DNA of 64,000 bases from Shewanella oncorhynchi (lineage in GTDB: Bacteria > Pseudomonadota > Gammaproteobacteria > Enterobacterales > Shewanellaceae), in NCBI RefSeq assembly GCF_012584455.1, contig NZ_JABAEB010000001.1, forward strand, positions 248,001-312,000, read 5' to 3'. Positions 11,722-20,979 of the stretch are shown piece after piece. Each line of letters opens with the position of its first letter. Position 1 is the first letter of the stretch. A program made the position numbers and the translations under genes. The notes below the pieces were generated by a model, which was not told the DNA's origin, did no database searches, and worked only from the letters and a program-made list of their open reading frames with translations.

Positions 11722-12429
11722 CTAGTGACCAAAGTAAAAGGTGATGTCTGCGCCAAGTTGCAGCGCGTTGCCACGAAGGGCATTGCCTAAGCTCAATTCC
11801 AGCTGTAGCTGTTGTTGTGGTGTGTGTTGATAGGCGAACTGATAGGCAGTCTCGCTCAATTCTTTTTGATAAATCTCGGCTATCACGCGATGGTGACTAC
11901 TGAGTTCATACGCCGCCGCGATACCCACAAGCAATTGGGTTGATTGATTAAACTCATGGGTAAAACCTAAATTGGCATAGAGACTGACATCAGAATCGTC
12001 CAAGGTTTTACCAAAAATGCCGAAGACTTCGGTGGCTAATTCGTTACTGGCATCGAGGTTTTTCTGCAAGTTAATCACCAGTGCGCTGTGCCAATCATCC
12101 TGTTGCTGCTCTGAATCTGAGTGGGAGTTTACGTTGAGCGGTAGCTTAATGCCGACTTCTGCTTGCTCCTCACGAATATCGTCATTGGCATTGGACGCTA
12201 ATCCTAAATGCCATTCCCATTGATTGCGGCTGCAAGTCGTGGCCGCGTTTAATTGTGGGCGAGCATGATCCGACCTAGATTGTTGCCAGCCCATTTCTAA
12301 TTCACAGCGATCCGCGAGGGCGGGATCATCTACTTCGAGATGGGATGCCGCTGCACTCATGCTGTAGTACAAGCTGATACTTGCACAGGATAAAGATCGC
12401 AAAATTGATGTGTTGTTTATGTAAGCCAT
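11722..12429 (-). CDS. Putative outer-membrane beta-barrel protein upstream of mgtE
   Basis: 235-residue protein with no family that I recognise. ATG 12429 is chosen because GAGGAG lies seven bases upstream. It then starts with a plausible signal peptide ending near SMSAAASH, followed by two cysteines about 25 residues apart (CELEMG, TTCSRN). The rest alternates polar and hydrophobic residues in strand-like segments (WHLGLASN, LLVGIAAAYEL, LQLGADITFYFGH), with an aromatic residue near the C-terminus, as in small outer-membrane barrels. Coupling to mgtE 19 bp downstream suggests a role in divalent-cation access or envelope response to magnesium. That is inference from position only. Confidence 0.7.
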   Translation of the reverse strand: MAYINNTSILRSLSCASISLYYSMSAAASHLEVDDPALADRCELEMGWQQSRSDHARPQLNAATTCSRNQWEWHLGLASNANDDIREEQAEVGIKLPLNVNSHSDSEQQQDDWHSALVINLQKNLDASNELATEVFGIFGKTLDDSDVSLYANLGFTHEFNQSTQLLVGIAAAYELSSHHRVIAEIYQKELSETAYQFAYQHTPQQQLQLELSLGNALRGNALQLGADITFYFGH

Positions 12430-12764
12430 ATTTAGGCTCCTCAGATGTAAACCCATAGATGTAAATCCATAGGGAAAACGAAGTCCACTGAGGCAAAAAA
12501 CTTGCTTTGAGATGCAATAAATACACATAACTGAACCCCAGCAAAATGCTGGAATTGCTAAAGCGCAGCCATAGGCTCAGGCTTATTGTCTGTGATTGAT
12601 ATTTTGGGGGAGGCTGAGTGAAGAATGGTTCACACTACTACCCTGCTTAGCAGGTAGCAGCAAATATTGCGGGCTAGTGCTAGGCGTTAAATCCTGTCTT
12701 TTGGACAGGGCATCTACTGTCGCTTATGTGTGTGCCCACAGTGGGTCTCCGCAATGATTAAAGT
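12430..12764 (-). promoter_or_regulatory. Long structured 5' leader of the OMP-mgtE operon (candidate cis-regulatory RNA)
   Basis: About 335 nt lie between the predicted transcript start and the first gene. Read on the minus strand it contains a 7-bp long-range pairing ATTGCGG (12755-12749) with CCGCAAT (12672-12666). This closes a core holding hairpins CCCA-CTG-TGGG (12745-12735) and CCTGTC-CAAAA-GACAGG (12709-12693). Then come a 12-bp stem with one bulge (12660-12635), a C-rich G-poor stretch (12628-12580: 19 C, 3 G) and a last hairpin CCAGCA-TTT-TGCTGG (12552-12538). An 8-codon ORF starting ATG-CCC-TGT-CCA (12713-12687) overlaps the second hairpin but lacks a ribosome site. The conserved M-box motifs that I know are not present. 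Confidence 0.6.
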
Positions 12765-12770
12765 CGCCAC

Positions 12771-12798
12771 ATTCTAAGGGACTGAAATGTAAAGTCAA
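12771..12798 (-). promoter_or_regulatory. Predicted sigma-70 promoter for the OMP-mgtE operon
   Basis: Minus-strand TTGACT (12798-12793), a 16-nt spacer, and TAGAAT (12776-12771). This places the transcript start near 12764, about 335 nt before the first start codon. Confidence 0.65.
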
Positions 12799-13182
12799 CC
12801 GCACATGTTATTACATATGTTTTTGTTTGAATTTACACTTTAAGTAAAAGTTAATTTTATGATCATTCTTGGGCGTGCGTGATTTTGTTGGGAGTGCTGA
12901 TGGTTTTGCGCACCATTCATTGTTATTTGATTGTTTGTTTTTTGGCTGGTGGTGGTTGATTTTTGTTGTCGGATTTAACTGTGATATTGAATTGTGGTTT
13001 TTAACGGTATGACTTATCTCAGTAAGCTGTATTTGAGTCGCCAGAGATGAGTTAGCACTTTATCCATAATGGGGATTTGGCATTAGTGCACTTCGGGTAT
13101 ACCCTTGTCGTGCCTGCGGTGAGTCATTGTGCTCACTCAGATTAAGATAGTTTGCTGTATTCAGATTTGGGGGGATTAAGCT
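12799..13182. other. Intergenic region between divergent mgtE operon and EEP gene
   Basis: About 380 bases without a credible gene. The left half is A/T-rich. 12960-13180 has no long ORF, and I see no strong inverted repeat beyond a 5-bp TGAGT/ACTCA pair near 13121-13140. It presumably holds the promoter for the plus-strand gene at 13183. Confidence 0.5.
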
Positions 13183-14388
13183 GTGGCACACAATATCGAT
13201 GAGTTGGAATCAATGGCTGCACCTATCGATCATAAGTGCACCGCGAATATCAAGATCGCCAGTATCAATCTGTTTAACTTTATTGAGCCGCCTTTGGCTT
13301 ACTATGATTTTGAAAATATCTATAGCCATGGGCAATGGCAGAAAAAGTGTCAGTGGTTGAGTGAGTTTCTCGCACATCGTCAGCCCGATATTGTGGGATT
13401 TCAAGAAGTGTTTAGCCCTGAACCGCTCAAACGAATCGCCAGTGAGCAAGGTCTAGGGTATTTTGCGGTCGTTGATGAGCCAACTCTTATCAGTGATTAC
13501 ATTTATCGCAGCCCTGTGGTCGCGCTTGCCTCCCGGTATCCCATAGTGGAAATCAGCAGTGTCGAACCTGATGCGCGTTTAGTGGCAGCCATGGGATTAT
13601 CGAGTGAATTTGCCTTTAGCCGTAAGGTGCTGCGCGCAACCGTTGAAGTGCCACACATCGGCAAGTGTGACTATTATGTGGTGCACTTTAAGTCAAAACG
13701 CGCCGGATTAGCGCTCGAGCCTAAGCTATTTGAACATCAGTCCCTTGAACATCAACCTCTCGAACATCAGCCACTTGGGTTAGATAACTTGGCTCCCGCA
13801 GCGAGCATGAAACTGCATTCAGAAACCCAACTACTCACGGAGCAAGCCTTAGGCCGCTGGGCATCCACCATGCAGCGCGGCGCGGAAGCTGCGTTATTAT
13901 TCAATGGCATATTGGTACGCAGGCAAGAGTCTAAACATCCCGTTATCGTGATGGGGGACTTTAATGACAGTCTGACAATGGGCGCCTTAGATGCGTTAAC
14001 GATACAGGGCGAGAGTATCCACAGTAATGATATTAAAGCCGCGGGCCTTGGGCATTTATCGGATGCTGCGTTAGCGGCGGTGTTTGCTCAGTATCAACTT
14101 AAGGATGCCTATGAGTTATTTATTGAAGCGAACTTGAGGGACAGTTTGACGGGCAATACCGCTTACCATAGGGAACACAGAGCGGCGACCCATTACTATG
14201 GCCCTAAAGGTTCAGTGCTGGATTATATTTTGCTTTCGAGTGAGTTTGATGCGGGCCATGGCCGCAGTTTAGCGCAAGTCGTAGATTATCAGACCTGCGA
14301 TAGACACTTAGTTAGACCTGAATATGAACGCGACGCCTACAGTACTGACCATGCGCCCGTCATTGTTGAGTTAGCGCTACGTAGCTAA
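13183..14388 (+). CDS. Endonuclease/exonuclease/phosphatase (EEP) family hydrolase
   Basis: 401-residue metal-dependent hydrolase of the EEP superfamily (DNase I, exonuclease III and phosphoesterases). The key elements are in order: ASINLFNF (Asn), VGFQEVF (Glu metal ligand, near 72), HFKSKR, MGDFND (Asp/Asn), LDYILLSSEF and STDHAPVI (Asp-His). There is no signal peptide. The substrate is unknown and could be nucleic acid, phospholipid or inositol phosphate. GTG 13183 is preferred because a GGGGGG run lies about 8 bases upstream. An ATG at 13213 is an alternative. A tandem 15-bp repeat lies inside (13732-13776). Confidence 0.8.
   Translation: MAHNIDELESMAAPIDHKCTANIKIASINLFNFIEPPLAYYDFENIYSHGQWQKKCQWLSEFLAHRQPDIVGFQEVFSPEPLKRIASEQGLGYFAVVDEPTLISDYIYRSPVVALASRYPIVEISSVEPDARLVAAMGLSSEFAFSRKVLRATVEVPHIGKCDYYVVHFKSKRAGLALEPKLFEHQSLEHQPLEHQPLGLDNLAPAASMKLHSETQLLTEQALGRWASTMQRGAEAALLFNGILVRRQESKHPVIVMGDFNDSLTMGALDALTIQGESIHSNDIKAAGLGHLSDAALAAVFAQYQLKDAYELFIEANLRDSLTGNTAYHREHRAATHYYGPKGSVLDYILLSSEFDAGHGRSLAQVVDYQTCDRHLVRPEYERDAYSTDHAPVIVELALRS
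13732..13776 (+). repeat. Three in-frame 15-bp tandem repeats in the EEP gene
   Basis: Units begin GAACATCAG/GAACATCAA at 13732, 13747 and 13762 and encode EHQSL-EHQPL-EHQPL. The repeat sits in a loop between conserved motifs and may vary in copy number between strains. Confidence 0.85.
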
Positions 14389-14557
14389 GTTCTCGTGTTT
14401 ACTGATTAATTCGTCTTATTTCAAATCATGTCAGTTGTCTTTACGGTTTTGTTAGCGTTGTTTTATTAACCATTCCTACATCATTTCGCATGAATATCAT
14501 TCAGAATTAACCGTTAAAATAAGGTATGATCGGCCACCCGTGGATGATGGTAAATAA

Positions 14558-15859
<1,302 letters not shown>

Positions 15860-15931
15860 GCCAAGCGTTTGATATAAGCTGTCTGCGATGGGCTGCTGAG
15901 TCAGATAACATTGAATCCTAAAAAGAACCAT

Positions 15932-15971
15932 AAAAAATGCCAGCCCTTTGAATAAAGTGGCTGGCATTTTT
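15932..15971. terminator. Bidirectional terminator between rlmI and rpiA
   Basis: Stem AAAAATGCCAGCC / GGCTGGCATTTTT, extended inward by CTTT/AAAG, with A and T tracts on both flanks. It serves the convergent genes. Confidence 0.92.
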
Positions 15972-16040
15972 ACAGCGTATTTTGACAGTGTTTTTTACAT
16001 CTGCAGCCGTGTGACTGGGATGTGAGTGTTAACGCTTAAC

Positions 16041-16703
16041 TTATTTGGCGGTAAAGGTTTTTACGCCATCAGGGGTGCCAACGAGTAACACATCCGCACC
16101 GCGTTTGGCAAACAGACCGTTAGTCACTACACCGACTATCTCATTGATCTGACTTTCTAATTCTTTTGGATTAAGGATCTTAAGATTGTACACATCGAGG
16201 ATCACGTTGCCGTTATCGGTAACAACGCCTTCACGGTACACAGGATCGCCGCCAAGTTTAACGAGTTGACGCGCCACATAAGAGCGTGCCATCGGAATGA
16301 CTTCTACGGGTAGTGGAAATTCGCCTAGTATGTCGACTTGCTTAGTGTTATCCACGATACAGATAAACTTCTCAGCCACAGCCGCTACAATTTTCTCGCG
16401 AGTTAATGCCGCGCCGCCACCTTTAATCATATCCATGCGGTCGTTGATTTCATCGGCACCGTCCACATAGACAGATAAACGATCGACGCTGTTTAAGTCA
16501 TAAACGGGAATACCCAGCGCTTTCATTTTCTGAGTTGATGCCTCAGAGCTAGAGACTGCGCCTTCGATATCGGCTTTCATGGTCGCCAGTGCATCGATAA
16601 AGTGATTCACAGTCGAACCCGTACCAACACCAACAATGCTGTCTTTTTCAACGTACTTAAGTGCGGCCCAACCGGCAGCTTTTTTCATTTCATCTTGAGT
16701 CAT
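16041..16703 (-). CDS. rpiA: Ribose-5-phosphate isomerase A
   Basis: RpiA interconverts ribose 5-phosphate and ribulose 5-phosphate in the non-oxidative pentose phosphate pathway. ATG 16703 gives [18 protein letters not shown], matching the E. coli start, with ACAGGA upstream. An earlier ATG at 16724 would add seven unconserved residues. The product has 220 residues (E. coli 219). Motifs: [11 protein letters not shown] (phosphate binding), YVDGADEI (catalytic Asp region) and [12 protein letters not shown]. It is a single gene, convergent with rlmI. Confidence 0.96.
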   Translation of the reverse strand: MTQDEMKKAAGWAALKYVEKDSIVGVGTGSTVNHFIDALATMKADIEGAVSSSEASTQKMKALGIPVYDLNSVDRLSVYVDGADEINDRMDMIKGGGAALTREKIVAAVAEKFICIVDNTKQVDILGEFPLPVEVIPMARSYVARQLVKLGGDPVYREGVVTDNGNVILDVYNLKILNPKELESQINEIVGVVTNGLFAKRGADVLLVGTPDGVKTFTAK

Positions 16704-16954
16704 GTTGACATCCTGTAACGGCAAATGAGTAAAAAATTCTGGGCTTAGTATACTCTTTTCCGATAAATAATGTGGCGCAATTCCACCGTGGGTGTGATCT
16801 AGATTGCTGGCATTTTCACATTAGCAAGCAGTCCCAATAACGTAAGTAACTTAAGCAGTTAAGTTGGAAAGCATTTCGCTATACGCAACTAATCTAACTA
16901 AGCTACTATGGCAAAAGCAGAATGGTTTATAGATGATTTGTAGAGGGATTTAGC

Positions 16955-17887
16955 ATGGCAGGCGCGAGTTTATTAACCTTACTCGACGATATCGCATCGA
17001 TTTTGGATGACGTAGCGGTAATGAGTAAAGTGGCGGCAAAGAAAACCGCGGGTGTATTGGGGGATGATTTAGCCCTCAATGCCCAGCAAGTGACGGGCGT
17101 AAGCGCCGATCGTGAATTACCTGTAGTGTGGGCGGTGGCCAAGGGATCATTCCGTAATAAGTTGATTTTAGTGCCAGCAGCAATGCTTATCAGTGCTTTT
17201 ATTCCCTGGGCTGTCACCCCTTTATTAATGTTTGGTGGACTGTTTTTATGCTACGAAGGGTTTGAAAAACTGCATCACAGCTATAGCCATAGAAAAGGCC
17301 AGCAACAACACGAAACCCAAGTAGAGAATGAGTTACCTGAGATTAAAGATTTCGCCGCCTACGAGGCCGAAAAAGTCAAAGGGGCGATTCGTACCGACTT
17401 TGTGTTATCGGCGGAAATTATTGCCATTACCCTTGGTATCGTGGCGGACAAATCCCTATCGACACAGTTTTTTACGTTAGCTGTCATAGGGATAGTCATG
17501 ACCATAGGCGTGTATGGCTTAGTGGCGGCAATTGTGAAAATGGATGATGCGGGTTTGTACTTGAGCCAACGTGAAGGTGCCTCTGTATTAACTCAAATGA
17601 ACCGTAAATTAGGTTTTGGTTTATTGAGCGCAGCTCCCGTATTAATGAAAAGTTTAACGATTATTGGCACGGCAGCCATGTTTATGGTGGGCGGTGGGAT
17701 TTTAACTCATGGCCTACACCTAGTCGGCGAGCAAATCCACCATGCTGAACAAGCGGTTGCTGCCATTGGTGTTGTTGGACCTGTGTTTGCTGTGCTGACG
17801 CCAAGTATTCTTAATGGCTTATTTGGTGTCGTTGCTGGCGCTGTTGCACTTATTGCGATGACAGGAATACAGAAATTGCGTAGTTAA
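16955..17887 (+). CDS. DUF808 (YedI-like) inner-membrane protein
   Basis: 310-residue membrane protein of the DUF808 family (E. coli YedI). The N-terminus MAGASLLTLLDDIA, the segment VMSKVAAKKTAGVLGDDLALNAQQV and the later sequence GFEKLHH are typical. Several hydrophobic helices are visible (about 70-110, 150-195, 225-250, 265-305). The function of the family is unknown. AGAGGGA precedes the ATG. A 26-bp gap leads to the exonuclease gene on the same strand, so the two could share a transcript. Confidence 0.88.
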   Translation: MAGASLLTLLDDIASILDDVAVMSKVAAKKTAGVLGDDLALNAQQVTGVSADRELPVVWAVAKGSFRNKLILVPAAMLISAFIPWAVTPLLMFGGLFLCYEGFEKLHHSYSHRKGQQQHETQVENELPEIKDFAAYEAEKVKGAIRTDFVLSAEIIAITLGIVADKSLSTQFFTLAVIGIVMTIGVYGLVAAIVKMDDAGLYLSQREGASVLTQMNRKLGFGLLSAAPVLMKSLTIIGTAAMFMVGGGILTHGLHLVGEQIHHAEQAVAAIGVVGPVFAVLTPSILNGLFGVVAGAVALIAMTGIQKLRS

Positions 17888-17922
17888 CTAGCTGCGCGCA
17901 TCAACCATCAAGGATGAGCACA

Positions 17923-18855
17923 ATGAAGTTAATGAAGTACTGTGTCTCCCCGAGTAAGCTGGCTTGGTTACGTAAAGAGTTTGGCAAAGATGCCGATGGG
18001 TTAATGGCGGCAATGGATGCTGCTGGCACGGCTTATCTTGATAACCTCAATGCCTCGACTGAGCCGCTGAAAAGTGAGCGGGTATCGGCCGAGGCTGAAA
18101 ATGCGATTAAAGCTAAAACTCAGCTTCAAGCGCAGCGTCAGTGGGCATATTTGTGGCTGCAGCAACGTATCGCTTTGACTACACGTATTGATGATATTGA
18201 ACTTGAAGCGTTAGCTGCTTTTGAATTTCAACATGTCCGCATCGAGGTAGTTGAGCCGTCGGAGTTTAATACAGTATTAGCACTATTACAGGCTGAGCAA
18301 GTCTTAGGTTTTGATACAGAAACCCGTGCAAGCTTTGAGCGCGGCGTGCAACATCCCTTGAGTCTTATTCAAATCGCGACAGTGGATACCTGTTATTTAT
18401 TTCAGCATGCCATTTTGGGTGAGCAATTCACCCAGTTAAAAGCCTTATTAGAAGATGAAACCATACTCAAAGTCGGGGTTGGTTTACGCAGTGATGCACA
18501 CGCTCTCAGGCGGCAATGGGGCATTAATGTCGCCTCAACTTTAGATTTAAATTGGGCACTGGCGCAACTTGGAGCGGAGAAGGAAATGGGGACGCGCCAG
18601 TTAGTTGCGGCGCTTTTGGGGGTTCGTATCGACAAACCTAAAAAAGTCACCTTATCGAATTGGCAGCTCGTGCCTTTATCCAGTGCGCAAATTCATTATG
18701 CCGCCGCCGATGCCTTGGCCGCACTCAAATGCTTCAACGCGCTAATCACTCAACTGACACCCTTTTATCATGCATCAAGTGCCGCAAAAGCCGCATTATT
18801 AATTCCTTCAAGTTTGATAGTGCCATTGGCGAAATATTTTAAGGATGCAGAATGA
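17923..18855 (+). CDS. DEDDy 3'-5' exonuclease domain protein (RNase D-like)
   Basis: 310-residue protein with a complete DEDD exonuclease domain at about 110-285. Exo I is LGFDTETRASF (Asp/Glu), Exo II is KVGVGLRSDAHALRR (Asp), and Exo III is HYAAADALAAL (Tyr and Asp, the DEDDy subtype). No HRDC domain follows, unlike RNase D, and the N-terminal 90 residues are family-specific. ATG 17923 is preferred because AAGGA lies eight bases upstream; ATG 17914 overlaps that ribosome site. The stop overlaps the next start (ATGA at 18852). Substrate, RNA or DNA, is not known. Confidence 0.82.
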   Translation: MKLMKYCVSPSKLAWLRKEFGKDADGLMAAMDAAGTAYLDNLNASTEPLKSERVSAEAENAIKAKTQLQAQRQWAYLWLQQRIALTTRIDDIELEALAAFEFQHVRIEVVEPSEFNTVLALLQAEQVLGFDTETRASFERGVQHPLSLIQIATVDTCYLFQHAILGEQFTQLKALLEDETILKVGVGLRSDAHALRRQWGINVASTLDLNWALAQLGAEKEMGTRQLVAALLGVRIDKPKKVTLSNWQLVPLSSAQIHYAAADALAALKCFNALITQLTPFYHASSAAKAALLIPSSLIVPLAKYFKDAE

Positions 18856-19010
18856 AACACAAAACCCAAGATGCCGCAAAAGTTAAAATCATGTCATTAC
18901 ATTCGGATGCGAGCTCGCAAGGCACCAGTACTTTAGGTTTGATTTACCGCGTACTTGGCATCTTGCTTCTGTTAAGTGTCATAACTTTTGGGATTAATGC
19001 TTGGGCATAG
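18852..19010 (+). CDS. Small single-pass membrane protein (52 residues)
   Basis: Short ORF whose ATG overlaps the stop of the exonuclease gene (ATGA), so translation is probably coupled. GGATG near 18843 can act as ribosome site. The product starts MKHKTQDAAKV, then a polar Ser/Thr segment, then one transmembrane helix (about 30-50, LIYRVLGILLLLSVITFGI) ending NAWA. I do not recognise a family. Its position suggests an accessory to the exonuclease or to the zinc protein downstream. Confidence 0.6.
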   Translation: MKHKTQDAAKVKIMSLHSDASSQGTSTLGLIYRVLGILLLLSVITFGINAWA

Positions 19011-19050
19011 ATAGCGGTATTGCCAGCAGTCGAAAATAAAGGACAACACT

Positions 19051-19995
19051 ATGTTAGATGCTATTTGTGAACTCGAAACAGAGGATCATTTAATTGCGAG
19101 AACGACTTATAGTGTTTTTAAGTTTCAACAATTACCCGATGAGGATATCGAGCGTTTGCGGCAATGGTTAATTTGCCCCGCCTGCGGTGGTAAAGCATAT
19201 TTCCGTAAAGCCTCAAAAGACGGTAAAGCCGCTTGTTTTGGCTCGCGATATCACCAAGCCGATTGCATTGAATTTAAACCTTCGGCACAAAAGTCCCGTG
19301 AGGAGCAAGATGCCATTGAAGTGCAGCAACAGCTGGTGGACGCCGATGCCTTAATGATCGATTTTAGCCGTAAACCTCGTCGCCATTCACCTGCAAACAA
19401 AGTTTCGACTGCACAGGCATTAAGCAGCAAGACTGAGCCAACGCCTAAATTGGCCTCTATGCCTGAGTCATCGAAAGCGTCTGTTGCATCGTCAGTGGAT
19501 GATCGGATACAAGAGTCGAAAACAGGCTACCAAGTTAACACCGCTGAACATACCACTGAAAAACGCGTGCCCAGCCAAGGGCTCGAAAAGTTACTCCACA
19601 GTTTATTGCGCGGTACAGATTTAGCAAAATCGGATCTCTGGGTATACACAGACGCTGAGCTAAAATACCGTTGGCGGGCGAAGAACCTGTTTGTCAATTT
19701 TGCCGATGCGGACCCAAACGACAATAAACCCCACATGTATTGGGGCACGATATCCCACACTGACCCGACGATGAGCTGGCTTAACCCCGCCGACAGTAAA
19801 GATATCGGCATTCCTATCGATGGGATAAAACAGCCATTATTAGCGCAATTTGAAATAGAAGATAAACGCTGCTTTGAAGGTGCAGGTTTGATTTTATTTG
19901 GTAAATGTTTTTGGAATAAAGAAAAGACCCGTAAAATTATTCAGCTATGGAATAACGATTTGCAGCGGATTTTTATCTCAAAGTTGGAAGATTAG
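19051..19995 (+). CDS. Conserved hypothetical protein with N-terminal zinc-finger-like motif
   Basis: 314 residues, family not recognised. The N-terminal part has CPACGGKAYFRKAS, then CFGSRYHQADC about 18 residues later, consistent with a four-ligand zinc site. Residues about 85-180 are Ser/Lys/Glu-rich and probably disordered. The C-terminal half is folded, with W/Y-rich segments (MYWGTISHTDPTMSWLNP, LILFGKCFWNKEKTRKIIQLWN). The N-terminus could bind nucleic acid, which would fit the exonuclease two genes upstream, but that is only a guess. It lies 40 bp after the small membrane gene. Confidence 0.7.
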   Translation: MLDAICELETEDHLIARTTYSVFKFQQLPDEDIERLRQWLICPACGGKAYFRKASKDGKAACFGSRYHQADCIEFKPSAQKSREEQDAIEVQQQLVDADALMIDFSRKPRRHSPANKVSTAQALSSKTEPTPKLASMPESSKASVASSVDDRIQESKTGYQVNTAEHTTEKRVPSQGLEKLLHSLLRGTDLAKSDLWVYTDAELKYRWRAKNLFVNFADADPNDNKPHMYWGTISHTDPTMSWLNPADSKDIGIPIDGIKQPLLAQFEIEDKRCFEGAGLILFGKCFWNKEKTRKIIQLWNNDLQRIFISKLED

Positions 19996-20093
19996 CTTCG
20001 GGCAGAAACTAAAAAGAGGGGGGAGAAAAGGGGCGATTCCCGACGCACAAAAGCGTTACAGCAAAAGTCCCTATCTATCGCTGATGAAAGCGC

Positions 20094-20432
20094 TTACTTG
20101 CCGCAGCACTTCTTGAATTTTTGACCGCTACCACAAACGCAAGGCTCGTTACGATTCGGTTTTTTCTCGAAAGTCGTGGTCTTAGGCTTATTTAATAAAC
20201 CTTCTAATTCAACAATATCTTCAGCGACGTCGGCATTGACTTCGATATTGGCGAACAGCTGGTGTTCGGCAACAATCGCGGCAACTTCGAGTTTACGCGC
20301 TTCGTCGGCAACAATTAATTGTAATGGTAATGCTTCTGTACCCGGTTTAGCGGCACGCTTAGTGTTGTAGCCATAGCTTTCGTGCTTTGGCTTAGGGGTT
20401 TTACGACCCTTGAAGAAAAATTTGTCAGACAT
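20094..20432 (-). CDS. SEC-C motif (SWIM/SEC-C) protein
   Basis: 112-residue basic protein. Its C-terminus NRNEPCVCGSGQKFKKCCGK is a SEC-C zinc motif (CxCGSGxxxKxCC), as in SecA tails and many small bacterial proteins. The N-terminus (MSDKFFFKGRK) and a central acidic helix match short SEC-C proteins of marine gammaproteobacteria (PBPRA1643 family, from memory). The zinc motif may bind the ribosome or SecB. Function is not established. It is a single gene in convergent orientation with the zinc-finger-like gene. Confidence 0.85.
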   Translation of the reverse strand: MSDKFFFKGRKTPKPKHESYGYNTKRAAKPGTEALPLQLIVADEARKLEVAAIVAEHQLFANIEVNADVAEDIVELEGLLNKPKTTTFEKKPNRNEPCVCGSGQKFKKCCGK

Positions 20433-20771
20433 GAGTGGTTCCGTCGAGCTGTGTATGAAATTGACGATGCTTATACTATAAAACGCCGATTTTATAAATC
20501 GAACTCAGATCTTTTTTCGATAAATGTGCGTCTTTAACCCTTAAGCACCTCAAAATGGCCGAAACGGCACACTTATTCGACGTCATCAAACTGATTTGTT
20601 GTGGGATCATTTAGTCGAGTTACTATTAACCTATGGGCTCTAAACTAAGTATCTACTACGTCATTAAGCTAATATGCGATGGCTTTGTAATCTCAGTGGC
20701 AGTTAAATCAACAGCAATAGCCTAACTTGTTTGAAAAACCTTCAGTTAATGAGTTTTGCCATAAAAAGTAC
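20433..20771. other. Intergenic region before tRNA-Trp
   Basis: About 340 bases with no gene that I can support. The part near 20470-20500 is A/T-rich and probably holds the promoter of the minus-strand SEC-C gene. Nothing else stands out until the tRNA promoter. Confidence 0.5.
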
Positions 20772-20800
20772 TTTACCTTTGGAAGTGCTTTTAGCATAAT
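20772..20800 (+). promoter_or_regulatory. Predicted promoter of tRNA-Trp
   Basis: TTTACC (20772-20777), a 17-nt spacer, and CATAAT (20795-20800), followed by the GC-rich discriminator GCCCCAC. Such discriminators are typical of stringently controlled stable-RNA promoters. Confidence 0.6.
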
Positions 20801-20813
20801 GCCCCACGTCAAC

Positions 20814-20890
20814 AGGGGTGTAGTTCCAATTGGTAGAACAGCGGTCTCCAAAACCGATGGTTGCGGGTTCGAGTCCTGCCACCCCTGCCA
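20814..20890 (+). tRNA. trpT: tRNA-Trp (anticodon CCA)
   Basis: 77 nt including an encoded CCA end. The acceptor stem AGGGGTG pairs with CACCCCT, the discriminator is G, the anticodon loop reads CTCCAAA (anticodon CCA), and the T arm has GGTTCGAGTCC. It is a single tRNA with its own promoter and terminator. The accessory block begins just downstream. Confidence 0.97.
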
Positions 20891-20893
20891 AAT

Positions 20894-20935
20894 AAAACAA
20901 CGGCTTGCATAGAAATATGCGAGCCGTTTTATTTT
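20894..20935 (+). terminator. Terminator after tRNA-Trp
   Basis: Stem ACGGCTTGCAT / ATGCGAGCCGT (one T-G wobble) with a 6-nt loop, followed by TTTATTTTG. Confidence 0.88.
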
Positions 20936-20979
20936 GTGTTGAATAAAACGTAAAAAATGATTTTGCTTGGATTGAATAA

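Noticed and set aside
12326..12544. 72-residue ORF in the mgtE leader
   Set aside because: It overlaps the well-supported gene start at 12429, begins with TTG and lacks a ribosome site.
12571..12764. Match of the mgtE leader to the M-box riboswitch
   Set aside because: The conserved M-box stretches (GUUAGGUGAGGCUCC and GACGCCAAUGGGU) could not be found, so I do not name it an M-box.
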